From the NCBI GenBank assembly GCA_905178155.1, contig CAJINV010000013.1, positions 1,616,281-1,680,280 of the forward strand: DNA of 64,000 nucleotides, in the 5' to 3' direction. The DNA is from Amoebophrya sp. A120. Its lineage: Eukaryota; Sar; Dinophyceae; Syndiniales; Amoebophryaceae. The notes under the pieces were generated by a model. The model saw nothing but the letters and a program-made list of their open reading frames with translations, made no database searches and was not told where the DNA came from. Shown one piece after another: positions 8,501 through 18,812 of this stretch (positions are counted from its first letter, which is position 1; each line of letters opens with the position of its first letter). The position numbers were made by a program, and so were the translations under genes.

Positions 8501-11252
8501 AGCTGGGAATGGACTTGAAGCTACTGCTGCTGTGGTCCTTGTTTTCAGTCGCTTTCATCGCACGGCCAGCGCGACTACTGGTAGTTTCCGTTTCTTCGGA
8601 AAGGACAGGATTCTTGTCGATTCCGTTCGCAGAAGTTGCAGGGGCTAATGGCGGCGAGCCGGCGGGAGAGGACGAGGCGGAGGTATTGTCGTTGCTCGGC
8701 CCCAGCCACGGACGGGGGTCGAGCCCTTCATCCTCCTCGTCGCTTGACGTGTCATCCTCGTCTTTCCGGCCTGTTCTCCTCTTGTCTTCGTCGCCGACGC
8801 TATTTTCACCAGCGCCTGCAGACACTTGTTCTCGTTCTCCTCGAGCCGCATCATCTCGCTCATCTACGTCTTTTCCCGGCGCCGCGGCCTTTACGGTCGT
8901 TTTGGGCTTACTTGGTGCCCCCGCTGCGGTGAAGTCCACTTCCGACGCAGGCGTGGGCGTGGTGGCTGCTGTGGACTCGACTTCGGAAGTGAGTAAATCT
9001 TCCGCCACTTTCCGGTCCGCTTGTTCCATCGCGATGGGGTTCTTCACCACATTCATAATCTGCAACTGCTCCTTGCTACTCAGCAAATCTTTCTGAACCA
9101 CCGGGGTGACTGGTGGCGTGGCATTTTTAACAGCACTCGCAGTGGTCGTTATTTCGCCTCCGCCAGGTATTAAACCACCGCCACTAGTACCTGGTCGTCC
9201 GCTCGGCGCCTGCTGTTGCTTGATTCTCTGTATCCTCTCCGCCTTCGGTGGCTGCGCGCGAATCGCCTGCGTGTTGCCGTCCCGAATCGAATTCTGCGGG
9301 CGGTGGTCTACTTGCGGCGCGCCGCGACCACTGTTGGCCGGCGCGCCCGCGACGTTTACCCCCGCATGGGCGACGAGGTCGTCGCCGGAAGCGGACTTTT
9401 TCAGCACGATGAGCTGGTCCAGGTCCGTGCAGAGCTGCTGCGCCGCACACAGCGCGAAGGTCAGGACAATGTCCGACTTCGCGTTCTCTTCCAGGGTGCG
9501 CAACCGGTTCATGTCCACCTCTTCGTCCTTTATGATCTCCTCCATTTGCTCCGCGTTCTCTTTTCGCTCCTCCATCTGCCGATATATCGCGTCGATCTCG
9601 TCGATCTGTTCCTGCGTGAGCACATGCTCCTGCGACTCGGACTTCCGGTGCTGCAGGTCCTCCAGATTGCTGGGATCCAGACCACCGCCGTCACCGTTTT
9701 CGAATGAACCGTTGTGTCCGTTCGTCGCGCTGCTGCTCAAATTTGAAGAGGTGTAATTGCCCGAACTACTCGGTTGTTGATGCGACGAGGAGCTGTAACT
9801 CGATTGCGAAGCGATCTGGGGCTTGTTCGAGGAGCTGTGGGGAATACCGAAAGAGTACTGCTGCTGCAGCCGCTGCTGGTCCACCTGGTTATTTCGGTTC
9901 TTACTCTGATGTCCGCTACCGACCTTCTGTTCGCCCGGGCGAAGGTTCGCCACGTCGATGCTTTGCTGCTCTCCATCCGCTTCAATGAGCTGCAAGTTGT
10001 CACCTCCCGCACTATTCCTATCCGTCGCGGTGCTCCGTCTTGAGCCGCTGGTACTCCTGTCGTTCCCCGTTGTGCTCCGGCCGGAATAATCGGTCGCTTG
10101 CTGCCAGCCCGACCGGTTTTGCGACCCCGTCGTTCCTCGCTGGGGCGGCGCGAAATTCGTTTGCGGATTAAAGCCGTACGACGATCTTGATGCGCCGTCT
10201 CTTGGTGGTGAAAACCCGCCTGAGCTCTTGTTCATCTTCCCGGCTTGCTGTCTTGTCTGCGCAGCAGAATTAGACGTCGTGCCACTGCTGTGGATGCTGC
10301 CCTGCGTCACTTTCACGTCGGTGGAGCTCTCGATGCTCAATCGCACGACGGTGGAGTCGTCGTTCTCCGCCACCACTTCCCAGCTGCAAGTCTGCTGTCC
10401 CACCATGCCCTCGCCGACTCCCAGGCCGTCGTTCCCGTCGCAGGGACCAACCAGCAGCGTGAAGGGCGCACCGCCCGCCTGCTGCGCCGCGCGCGCCCAC
10501 TCGTTGCGCAGGGAAAGTTGAAGCTGGGTGGATTTGCGGTTGTTCCCCGCGCTTGATGTACTAGAAGAGGATGACGAATTTTGTTGATTCAAGATGTCGT
10601 ACGCTTTCTCCGGGTGCGGGTTGCCAAAGGCAATACACAGCTGCCGCCCGATGTCGCTCGAATAATTGTGAGCCGTCGAGGAGTTTCTGCCGCCCCGAAG
10701 CAGGAGGTTCTTACTATTCATAGCAGACGCTGTCATCGCATTCATTCCACCGCCGCTAGCAGACCCTGAGTTCCGGCCATTGGATGTGGAGGAGCTCGAA
10801 CCGCCACGCGTATAGCTCCCGCCACTCAACAGGCTCACGGTGGAGGACTTCTTCTCCTGCTCCATCTTGCTACGAAGTGCGCTGGCGTTCGAAGCGGTGG
10901 ACTGAAAGTTGTTCCTGTGGTCGACTACTTCCACCGGATCCATTTCCACGTGCGTGTTCTTCTTGTTCTGCGAACTGGTGGAGGGCGCCGTTGAAGTAGT
11001 TCGCCCTAACGCCGCGCTCATCATGGGGTTCTTCTTCAGCATGCGCCTTTCGTCATTCCCGGCACTCAGTCGCTCCCAGAACCGCACGGCACCCCCGAGC
11101 GCCTCGTCGTCTTCCACGAGGAAGTGCAGCACCGCCGAGCTGTAGAACCGGTCGACCGTGGTCGCAAACCTTCCCTTGCCCATGAACCACTCTCCGTCCA
11201 GGGAGAACTCGCAACCCGTGTGGTTGTCCACGATAATCTTGATCTCCCGCAT
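5559..11252 (-). CDS. TMCO4/DUF726-family alpha/beta-hydrolase with long N-terminal extension and jacalin-like insertion (3' end disrupted)
   Basis: Member of the DUF726 family (human TMCO4, yeast Mil1), membrane-associated predicted lipases. Exons: 11252-7649, 7480-6816, 6440-6333, 6007-5559. The ATG at 11252 begins MREIKIIVDNHTG. About 1,000 residues of Ser/Gln-rich low complexity with a short coiled coil (around 9480-9640) precede the family core: LLDARCRVL, the Gly-rich hydrophobic membrane segment spanning exons 1-2, SEFVFVPM, then LVLFISGWL, SDYFSLRWE and the nucleophile motif GHSMGARV (near 5690). Between FVFVPM and LVLFISGWL sit about 115 residues resembling a jacalin-type lectin fold (EYLVQVEGY, LEFTTN, QIVGLKF). 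The final exon after the GT donor at 5558 is found only as truncated copies at 3.07 and 4.29 kb, so the gene may be broken or misassembled. The 6816/6440 junction is provisional. Confidence 0.85.
6008..6332 (-). mobile_element. Introner, family 1 (325 bp) in the TMCO4-like gene
   Basis: Inverted ends of about 38 bp carry a C/G tract (CCCCC-TTCCCCATAT and its complement) and terminate TATC...AATA. Perfect 5-bp direct repeats GTTCG flank it (6003-6007 and 6333-6337). Removing the element and one repeat gives ...HFPN-SDYFSLRWE..., the expected DUF726 sequence. No GT-AG pair can be placed at the boundaries. Apparent minus-strand frames inside it are not genes. Confidence 0.93.
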
Positions 11253-13025
11253 TTTTTTTCCAGTCTTTCTCTTTCGGTTTTTCCTCCCAGGAAGCCGTCC
11301 GTACTCGCACACAACGCGTAGTTTCGATAGCCACTGTAACCAAACGAAAGCGGACAAACAAGGAATGAAATGCCACTTGCTTCTTTGTACAGCGATATTG
11401 AGCTACACTTAGTAGAAAGACCCGCCTCAAGGCATCAGACGTTTGTTATTCCGGCGGAAGAGCCCCGGCTCAGTTGTTGTTCCGCACTGTAGTTGGTACC
11501 ACTTTCCATTTCCAAACACGTTGCGAGGCCGCAACTCTTGTGGTCGCTGCCGCAGCTCCATGATTCGCAATAAAGAACGTCCTCCTCCTTATCTTCACGT
11601 GGGGACATTTGTGGGGTCTGGACGCGGGCGGCGGTTAGAAACTGCGACATCATCTTACGCGGGGGTGGGAGTAAACGAAATTTAGAAAAACTAATACTCG
11701 GCAATGCGACGTGTAGAGCGAGGAAAATTTTTGTCGTCCGCACGATGAAGATAAAAATAAATGATGTGACTGAAAATGCGTGGAAAAGCAAAATAAACTT
11801 TCGTCCTCGAATAGAGTGGCTTTCGTACTACTTTTACCTTACTTCTTAGAGCCTAAACTTGAACAATCCTAAGCTGAAAATGAAAAGGATGAACATGAAA
11901 ATAACGAAGACAATGAGTGCGATCTCCCACAGAGTATAGGAACGGAGAACGTTGACCATTCTTCATTCTTCGTTCTCCTTGCTTTGGATACAGAAAGTTG
12001 CGGACCACCTCCACTAAAGGCCACTTACATCTCTTCCACCAACTCTGCCCCACAGGGGCCGAATTCAATCGGTAGATGCAGAAGACACAGACTTACAGCT
12101 GCGGTCATCATAATTCTAATTCATGAGAGAGAATACCTGCTACGCGGTGAAAACTTACTATGGCCTCGGTCACAGAATCATCGCTCGTTTAACAAAGATA
12201 ACAGTACCAGTAGAAGCAAAAGCCGAACTGTAGAATCACACTATACCAAAAATAGAAACGACAACAAACGTACTGTACGTTCGTGAGTTGTAGTCGGGTC
12301 TTGACTACTAGGGGTCCTGCAGACAGTGTTCGAGTTTGAAGTAAATCTTGAGGCAGAGCATGGCGCACGACGACCACGCGCACAGCTACTGTTTGACAAA
12401 ATAGATTTTTTCCCTCTCTGTGTCCTCAGCAAGAGGAATCGGCATCGGTACTACCAGTACCACCACCACGACCTCCACGTGATACAAAAATAAAACTCTT
12501 CTAGCTAGAAGTGCGAGTGCAGTGGTGCAGTGCAGCGCGCCAAGGAACACGAGAGTTATCGAGAGAAAGTCATGGAATGAAGCCCGGCCGAAGCACCGAG
12601 TCTAGGCAGAGGGACAGTGATCTACTTTTGTTTCCTCAGAGTGTTCATGTTCATTCCGCTTTTGCATTTGCGCACTAAAAAGGCACCGGCACGAACAATT
12701 TCATCGACCTTTTTAATTTTATTCCACATTCGAGGGTTCGTGCGCAATAAAAACCAAAAAGTTCTTCTGCTCTTCAGCGCGGCAAGAACGAGTGTTACTT
12801 CTTGGCATACCAAGCAAACGAAAAACTTACTTTACTGATATCGATATGAAATTCATCATACAGAAGAGTTTTGCATGCTCGCTATCATCAAAACCATGAA
12901 TAATCGCACATGGCAAGCGAACGCATGCCACATGTCGACATAAGGCCCCTCCAATCTTCCAACGAGCTGCCTGCTACTTTGACGCCTTCACTGAGTATCT
13001 TACCCAACAACTACCGCGCTAAAAA
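11253..13025. other. Intergenic region, no confident gene
   Basis: About 1.8 kb between the hydrolase start and the RAP-like gene stop. Apart from a 37-codon hydrophobic frame (11846-11959) and short frames near 11435-11700 I see no conserved coding sequence. Composition is AT-richer than the genes. Confidence 0.5.
11846..11959 (-). CDS. Possible 37-residue single-pass membrane peptide
   Basis: ATG at 11959, stop TAA at 11846-11848. The product starts MVNVLRSY and consists mainly of one strongly hydrophobic helix (about residues 11-32) ending in a short basic tail FKFRL. It is not a family I recognise. It could be a genuine tiny membrane protein, the first exon of a longer gene (a GTAAGG lies just after the stop), or chance. 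Orientation agrees with the neighbouring genes. Confidence 0.25.
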   Translation of the reverse strand: MVNVLRSYTLWEIALIVFVIFMFILFIFSLGLFKFRL

Positions 13026-16000
13026 TCAGTCAGTAATTTCCAAGCTAAATGTCGCCCAGGCAAACGCAATGTTTCCGATCGCCAGAGGGGTTAGCGGAGC
13101 GTTTCTTCCGAGAAAACAAGACAGCCATCTCTTCCGATAAGAAGCTTGCGGCACTAAATTCAGCAGCGCGAGGCTGTAGACGGATAGGGAAAGTGCTTGT
13201 TCCGATAAGAACTTTGTACGACATATTAATATGCCACCGTCGCTCTGTTCTTGGTTGTGCAGACCTCTGCCGGTTCCTGACAAAGAATGAACCGATGTAG
13301 CCCGCCGATACTGCACGAGCCCTTGACGAGCTTCTTCTTCTTCGTCGTCGAGACTGAGGACATTATTCTCAATCCCCCGCTGTAAAAAGTCCGCTAGCTC
13401 TGCGGGGAACATCAAAGCTCCTGCATTTGGGTCCTCGTCGACAGCAGCAGCAGCAGCAGTGCCGTTGTCTATTCCGTTCCCCATGTCGTTTTCCACCCCC
13501 TCAGAAGAACAAAACGATGCTGTGACTTCCGTACTTCTGCTTTCTCGAAAAAATGGTCCCGACGTCGTCCTCTCCCCGTGGTGCTGCCCACTTGCATGAT
13601 CCTTCTCGGCGCTGCCACACGCCAACCCTAACCCATACAGACTAGTCACCCAGCCCTGGGTGGTGAAGTCTGTCTCGACCCGCCGCGCCGCTGAGAGCCA
13701 ACTCGCGAAAAAATTTTTCGAAGAGAGCGAACAAGAAGAGGAGCTGCTACCACTTCTGGCAGAGATTAAACCACTGACGTCATCTTTCTCCTTGCCGTCC
13801 AGGTCCAGCAGCGTAGTTTCAGGATCTGTAGTACCCTCGATTTCCTCTGCGGCCTCTTGAGCTGCAGTGTCACTCCTTTCTTCCATCGCTACGCAACGAG
13901 GAGCCGCACCCTCGCTGCCGACAGAAGTCCGCAGCCGTCCCAGCGAATAGAGGCACACCGATAGCTGCATGGCGTTCAGGGAGTTGATGCTACTCAAAGA
14001 CGAACGTCGGTGACTGTGCCACAACATCTCGTCATATTGTTGAAGACCGCAGCTTATTGCTACATTTGAAAACTCCTGCTCCCAAAGTCTCGCAAATTCC
14101 ACGATGCGGTAGTCCCAGAGCTTCGGCCGATGCGTTCGCCCATACGCCTCGCTCAAATTTGCCACACCGTAAATCAGATTCTGCAGCGTTTCTGGCGCGT
14201 GAAGAAAAGTTTTATTTGCTGGTGCCCTCACCATTCTGTCTTCATCCTGCTCTTGTAGTCCCGGCATTCTGGCTGCTCCTGAAGTTGTTCTATTCAAACG
14301 CTCGCGACTGCTCCGCCGTGCGAGCGTCTGATACGCCGGAAACCAGCAGTACAGGAAGAACTGCAGCCAGCGGTCCTTCAAAAGCCGTTCCCCCGTTGCT
14401 TCCTCCCCCTGCCGCTATCAAAATGAAAAATCCCCCCTCCCCATATCAAAGCGAAAATTTGCGATGCCGATTTTTGGCCACAAATCAGCTTTGTATTGCA
14501 GAGAGGCGTTGCGGCCAGATCCCCGGGCTTGGTAGGGGCGTATGGGTCTAGTTGTTCAGCATGGCAAACGGCTCCCCGTTCGGCCGAACAGCGTGACAAA
14601 TCGCTTCCATAATGGGGCGGAAGCTTCTGCCGTTGTCTTCTTGAAGGACAGATGTGATTTGTGACCTCAAATCCGCAACACAAATTTTTGGAAACATACC
14701 TTTTCAATATGGGGAGGGGGGGCTTTTCCTCTCAATAGCCGCACGATTTTGTCCAGGGAGTACGCAATCTGCGCCAGGCCTTGGGCGTCGAACGCGGAAC
14801 AAGGTTCGATATTAGTTCCACGATCCGCTTCACCGGCCCAACTATCTCCACCGTCTGAACTTGGAATCACAGCATCTGTGCAGGCCATTTTCCTCCGTGC
14901 AAGCTTCACCCAACACGACTGCAACTGCAACAGCTGCTGGGAATGCAGGTTTTTTGATGTGGTATTCACAAAAGACGGTAATATTGAAGTAGATGTTGGC
15001 GCACTCGTCCTCTGGTTCTCATCCACCGGAGTTCGTGTTTTATTACGGTCCAGATCCTTTTTTTTTCCGTCGTAATCATTCTGCCCCACACCAAAAACCC
15101 CCAGCCTTTCCCACGCAACAAGAATCAGCATCAGGTCACGGGCGGTGAAAGTACAACTGGTCGTAAGGCACGACGTGCTTGATGGAACAAAGGACGAAGA
15201 CGAACAGCTTCGTCCATGTCCAGGTCCCCTCGAGGACGCAAGTCCGATCTCTAAAAAGCAACGCTGCCAGAAGGTCCAGAAGTCCGCCTGCAACAGTGGC
15301 ACGACACCAGGGACGTGCCCGCTTGTATCGACGGAAAAGCGATCGGACGTGGTCGTCACGTGCTGGGAGTACAAGTTGTAGTTCCCGATCTTTTCGTGAT
15401 TTTCATTCGTCCCCGAACTTCCTTCATCGCTGCCGATTTTCTTATTTCTCATGAAAAAGGAATTCGTCACTGCCGGCAGCAGTTTTCCCAGGTAGTGCAG
15501 CGAATCCGCCACGTCCCGGGGGGTCTGCAGCGTGTAAGGGGACGGGGCGGAAGAAGAAGAAGAAGATCCACCACGCGCGGGGGACGAAATAGCAGCAATT
15601 TTCTTATCTGTCGCCGCGTCCACGCTTGGTAGAATTCCACCTGTTTGGCTGCAAGTCTTGAACCCATGTCTTGATGCGCCAGGAGGTGATGAAAAATTCG
15701 CAGCATTTTTCACACAGTCGCGTTGCCACTGGGTTAACAGCGAGTTTACTTTACCAAGTTTATTGCTTCTATCACGTTGGTATAATAATCCCGCAAGAAC
15801 TTCTACACCTTGTTCATCTTTTCTCTCCTGCCTGCCGGAGAAAGATGAAGTACAACTCTTACTCATCTTTACCTTTTCCTGTTTCCACCAGACAAAGAGA
15901 GACTGTAGATCCCGTACCGCGCTCGTTTTACGCTGGAGCCGGTTCGGATCTGGAGGCGGACGAAGGTAGGCATCGCTCGTTCCGACAGCTGCTGACGCAG

Positions 16001-16073
16001 CCTGATGTGGTCCTCTACTTCCAGCCGGCTGTACGGCTCGACGCGCAAGAGGCACCAAGAGCGGATTGCTCAT
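13026..16073 (-). CDS. Probable organellar RNA-binding protein with degenerate helical repeats (RAP/HPR type)
   Basis: Two exons (16073-14738 and 14415-13026) joined across an introner. The ATG at 16073 starts MSNPLLVPLARRAVQ; a further in-frame extension upstream lacks an ATG. Repeated motifs such as DVADSLHYLGKL, DLMLILVAWERLG, AQIAYSLDKI, LIYGVANLSEAYG, LSVCLYSLGRL, LSLSVYSLALLNL and IGNIAFAWATF are typical of the paired-helix repeats in RAP-domain and heptatricopeptide proteins, abundant in apicomplexan and dinoflagellate mitochondria and plastids, where they bind RNA. Low-complexity acidic and Ser-rich insertions separate the repeats. No terminal RAP domain is visible before the stop at 13026, so a later exon may be missing. 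The family call rests on motif style only. Confidence 0.6.
14416..14737 (-). mobile_element. Introner, family 1 (322 bp) in the RAP-like gene
   Basis: Same C/G-tract inverted ends as the element at 6008. Perfect 5-bp repeats GCCGC at 14411-14415 and 14738-14742. Excision of element plus one repeat joins ...SLDKIVR to QGEEATGERLL... in frame within the helical-repeat region. Confidence 0.93.
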
Positions 16074-17119
16074 CGTTTTTACGGAAAATTTTCTGCTGCT
16101 TCCTGTTCCTTCAAGAATTCTCAAGCGTCTTCGTCTGTACTTAACTTTACGACCTGCATGGAGTTGGAGTCTTCTTCTAGTTCTAACCCTAGTAGCTCTC
16201 TTTTTATCATATCGATTTGCGAGATTCCTCTTTCCGTGGCTTCACTTCTTGAATCGGACATCCGATACAATCAATTACGCGCATGCGCAAAAAACTCGTG
16301 CGTGATGACAGCACATCTCTTTTGCCATAGCAAGTTGGACGGAGGATCCTCGCACAAGTACCAGTGTCGTTCGATTTATCACCAAAGAGGCACACAAAAA
16401 AAGTCGGATCCGATCAAGTGCACCTCGGGGACGAGTAACTTTCATTCTGCTATCTGCACAAGCTGTCAACAAGTAGAACCGTGATACTGAAACCGGTCGT
16501 ATTGGTTTTCGTCGTTGATCCTTCCTGACGAAGAGAACTAATGAACCGCAGGACGGGAATACGAGTGCGAGAAGAGACCTACGCAGGACGGCGATCCGTC
16601 GGGACAGAAATGAAAGTATACAAATGAACCGACTGCACCGTCGCATCTGCCTGAACAGTGGTACCGTTCAAAATCGGAGCGCTGCTGTTCGGCAGTTCTA
16701 CTTGGCAAGCAACAAACATCTGCTCCTCCAGTAGAACTACGACACCGCCTCAAATACCTTCAAGTAAATTCATCTCCTCGTTGCGTGTATTTTTAGGAAG
16801 GGATAATTTGATTTCGAAGAGGATGTAAAATGTCGGACTGCTATGGGGGATGATGTTGATGATGGGAATCATGATGAAACAAACTAAACTGTAATAAGTA
16901 TTGTACGGGTTGTACATACTGTTGTATGGGAATCATGAAAAAAAGCAAAATTTGGGTTCGGGTTGTACAACTGAACTTGCTGAAATTCATCTTGGGGAAA
17001 GATGCATTTATCGTTTTCGTCGGGATGGCGAACTTTTTTTGTGACATGGGGTACTTGATTTTTACGTTGGTTGTTCTAAAGAAACGTCTACGGCTGAATG
17101 AAAAAAAATGAGTACATGC

Positions 17120-17310
17120 GTTAGAATTGAAAACGAAATGGAAAGTTGTGTCAGAACTCGAATTAGAAACGAAAGTTGTGTTAAAACTAGAATTTTTAGA
17201 AACGAACCGCGAACGGAAAGCTATGTTAGAATTAGAAACGAAACAGAAAAAGTTACGATTAGAATACGAACCGGTGCTTAGAATATATTGGAAACGAAAT
17301 ACAATGTAGT
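17120..17310. repeat. Degenerate minisatellite based on (t)tagaa(t)tagaaacgaaa
   Basis: Loose tandem units of about 18-25 bp: gaattgaaaacgaaatggaaa, gaattagaaacgaaagttgtg, gaatttttagaaacgaac, gttagaattagaaacgaaa, ttacgattagaatacgaacc. The ttacgattagaa unit reappears at 41.3-41.5 kb. Confidence 0.75.
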
Positions 17311-17660
17311 GCAAGCTTCTTAGACAAAACATCATTTGTCAGGCGAGCTTGAAATGCTGCCCTCGTCCTGTCTTTGGTCTCCTGAATGTTAATTGTCTGC
17401 GCTGGATTGCATTGAGAGCCAGGCATCTCGAGCGACGCAACACCACCCGTTTTAGCAGTGAAGGGAAGCTCAATTGAGGTCCACCAGGCGCTACCACCCT
17501 CACGCCTAGTGTTCAAAAGATGCAGTCCTAAGAGCTGAAGAGCATCTCTAACCCCCGACAAACCAGCCACAGAACCCGTCGCCTCTTGGGCTCCGTGGAA
17601 GTCGAACAGGAAAACAAGACCCCAAGCTCGAAAGGCCCAGCGGCTTGCTTCTTGCGAATG
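17305..17660 (-). other. Coding-like island inside the minisatellite
   Basis: An uninterrupted minus-strand frame of about 115 residues with ordinary protein composition (segments GLVFLFDFHGAQEATG and AWWTSIELPFTAKTGG) sits between repeat blocks that share the ggaaacga core. No family recognised and no start or splice sites stand out. It may be a fragment of a gene or retroelement carried into the repeat, or a diverged exon. Confidence 0.3.
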
Positions 17661-17760
17661 CAGTAAAGCGCACCGGAAACGAGAACTCCACCGGAAACGA
17701 GTAAAGTGCACCGGAAACGAAATACAAAAAAAATATTCAGAATTTGGAACGGAAAGAATT
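17640..17760. repeat. Short repeats with caccggaaacga core
   Basis: At least three units of g(t/c)gcaccggaaacga(g/a) within 17.66-17.73 kb, resembling the ggaaacga core of the array at 17.1-17.3 kb. Confidence 0.65.
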
Positions 17761-17829
17761 TAAAAATTAAAAACGACTGCAATACCGACTCACGAAAGAA
17801 GCGAGTTTCTCAATTTTTTCGAGCTACTA

Positions 17830-18667
17830 CTATAACTTGGATCTCTTTCTTCCCACTGCTGGTTTCTTCATCCTTGCAGAGGCCCTATTATCCGCTGCAA
17901 AAACCTCCCCAGCCCCCAGTCACGCTGCGCCTTCTTCCAGGCAAAGGATCCACGAGCTTCGCAATGATAAACTTGGACACGCAGCGCGGTCGTCCTTAAG
18001 TAGCGATAGCTGTTATGACGATGGCAACATCGACGATAAAGATCTTGCTTCTCATACTGATAGATTACGCGCATGACCAAAGGCAAAGACCACTCTAAAA
18101 AAGATACACACTTCATGAGAACGACCCGCATGAGTCAACCACTGGTCCTCTTGCTCCACATGCTAAATCATGAGCACCCGGAAGATGGCTCTGGTATGGG
18201 GGGGGCTGTTTTTGCTCAGGATATCTAGAGCTCTGTCTGCTGCTCACCCTCGAACTCATCGAGGAGTTGGTCGGCTTTTTCTTTAGCCTCTTCTTGGCCT
18301 TTGACTTGCCGCCCGACGAGTTCATCGCAGCGGAAGGCCGCCCGATCTGGGACCCAATTTTCGAGCCGACTTTCGAGCCAACTTTCGAGCCGACTTTTGA
18401 GCCGACTTTCGAGCTGGCTCTTGAGCTGACTCTTGAGCTGACTTTAGCGCCAGAGCCAGTTGCTTCGCTGAAAGATGCCGCATATCCAGCGTAAATTAGT
18501 ACAACCCCTCCAGTATAATTTCCACCGAAATTATTTATCACGTGAAATTTACGCGACTCTTGCAGTGGAGTGCACATGTAAGTAGCGAGCAGGGCAGCTC
18601 CCAAAGATTCTTCTGTCACACTGCTTTTTGACTTCGTGGCAGCTGGAGCTGCTTCATGAAATAGCAA
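17830..18667 (-). CDS. Ser/Lys/Arg-rich repeat protein of unknown function (5' end unresolved)
   Basis: Two exons joined across an introner: about 18667-18224, then 17888 to the stop TAG at 17830-17832. The product has a non-repetitive N-terminal part (ESLGAALLATYM, NNFGGNYTGG), a run of four-residue repeats (S-K-V-G / S-S-R-V / S-R-A-S), a very basic stretch (GKSKAKKRLKKK) and, after splicing, a basic end ...RMKKPAVGRKRSKL. That the exon after the introner continues the same basic composition supports the join. No ATG clearly starts the frame and an AG acceptor lies just upstream (near 18690), so a 5' exon is likely missing. Such tails often bind nucleic acid or cytoskeleton, but no function can be assigned. 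Confidence 0.5.
17889..18223 (-). mobile_element. Introner, family 3 (335 bp) in the basic repeat gene
   Basis: Ends TATCCGCTGCAAAAACC and its counterpart GTTTTTGCTCAGGATA match the family-3 inverted terminus TATCCTGAGCAAAAAC. Flanking 5-mers cctat and tctag agree at three positions only. Excision keeps the frame (...SSRQSSR-ASARMKKP...). The apparent continuous minus-strand frame through its right end is accidental. Confidence 0.75.
18351..18446. repeat. 12-bp tandem repeat in coding sequence, eight copies
   Basis: Imperfect units gagccgactttc, in frame on the minus strand and coding for the four-residue S-K-V-G type repeat. Confidence 0.9.
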
Positions 18668-18812
18668 TTGATTCGTCCTGTGTTTCGGTACAAAATGAAA
18701 TTCTCAACCGACTAGATGAAATTTGTCTGTGCGAAAGCACGTAGGCAAATTTGATGTTCATGCGCGATGACAATCTTCACAACACTGCAAGCCCTCGTAC
18801 TTAAATCCTTTT

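Larger units (their letters stand above)
16074..17829. other. Intergenic region rich in short degenerate repeats
   Basis: About 1.75 kb upstream of the RAP-like gene and downstream of the basic repeat protein. 16.1-16.8 kb shows nothing recognisable. 16.85-16.97 kb has repeats of gggaatcatga and gggttgtaca; 17.1-17.3 and 17.64-17.75 kb are minisatellite-like (separate entries). Confidence 0.6.

Noticed and set aside
16841-17335. 164-codon minus-strand frame rich in Ser/Phe/Asn
   Set aside because: Translation of the degenerate minisatellite; no real protein character.
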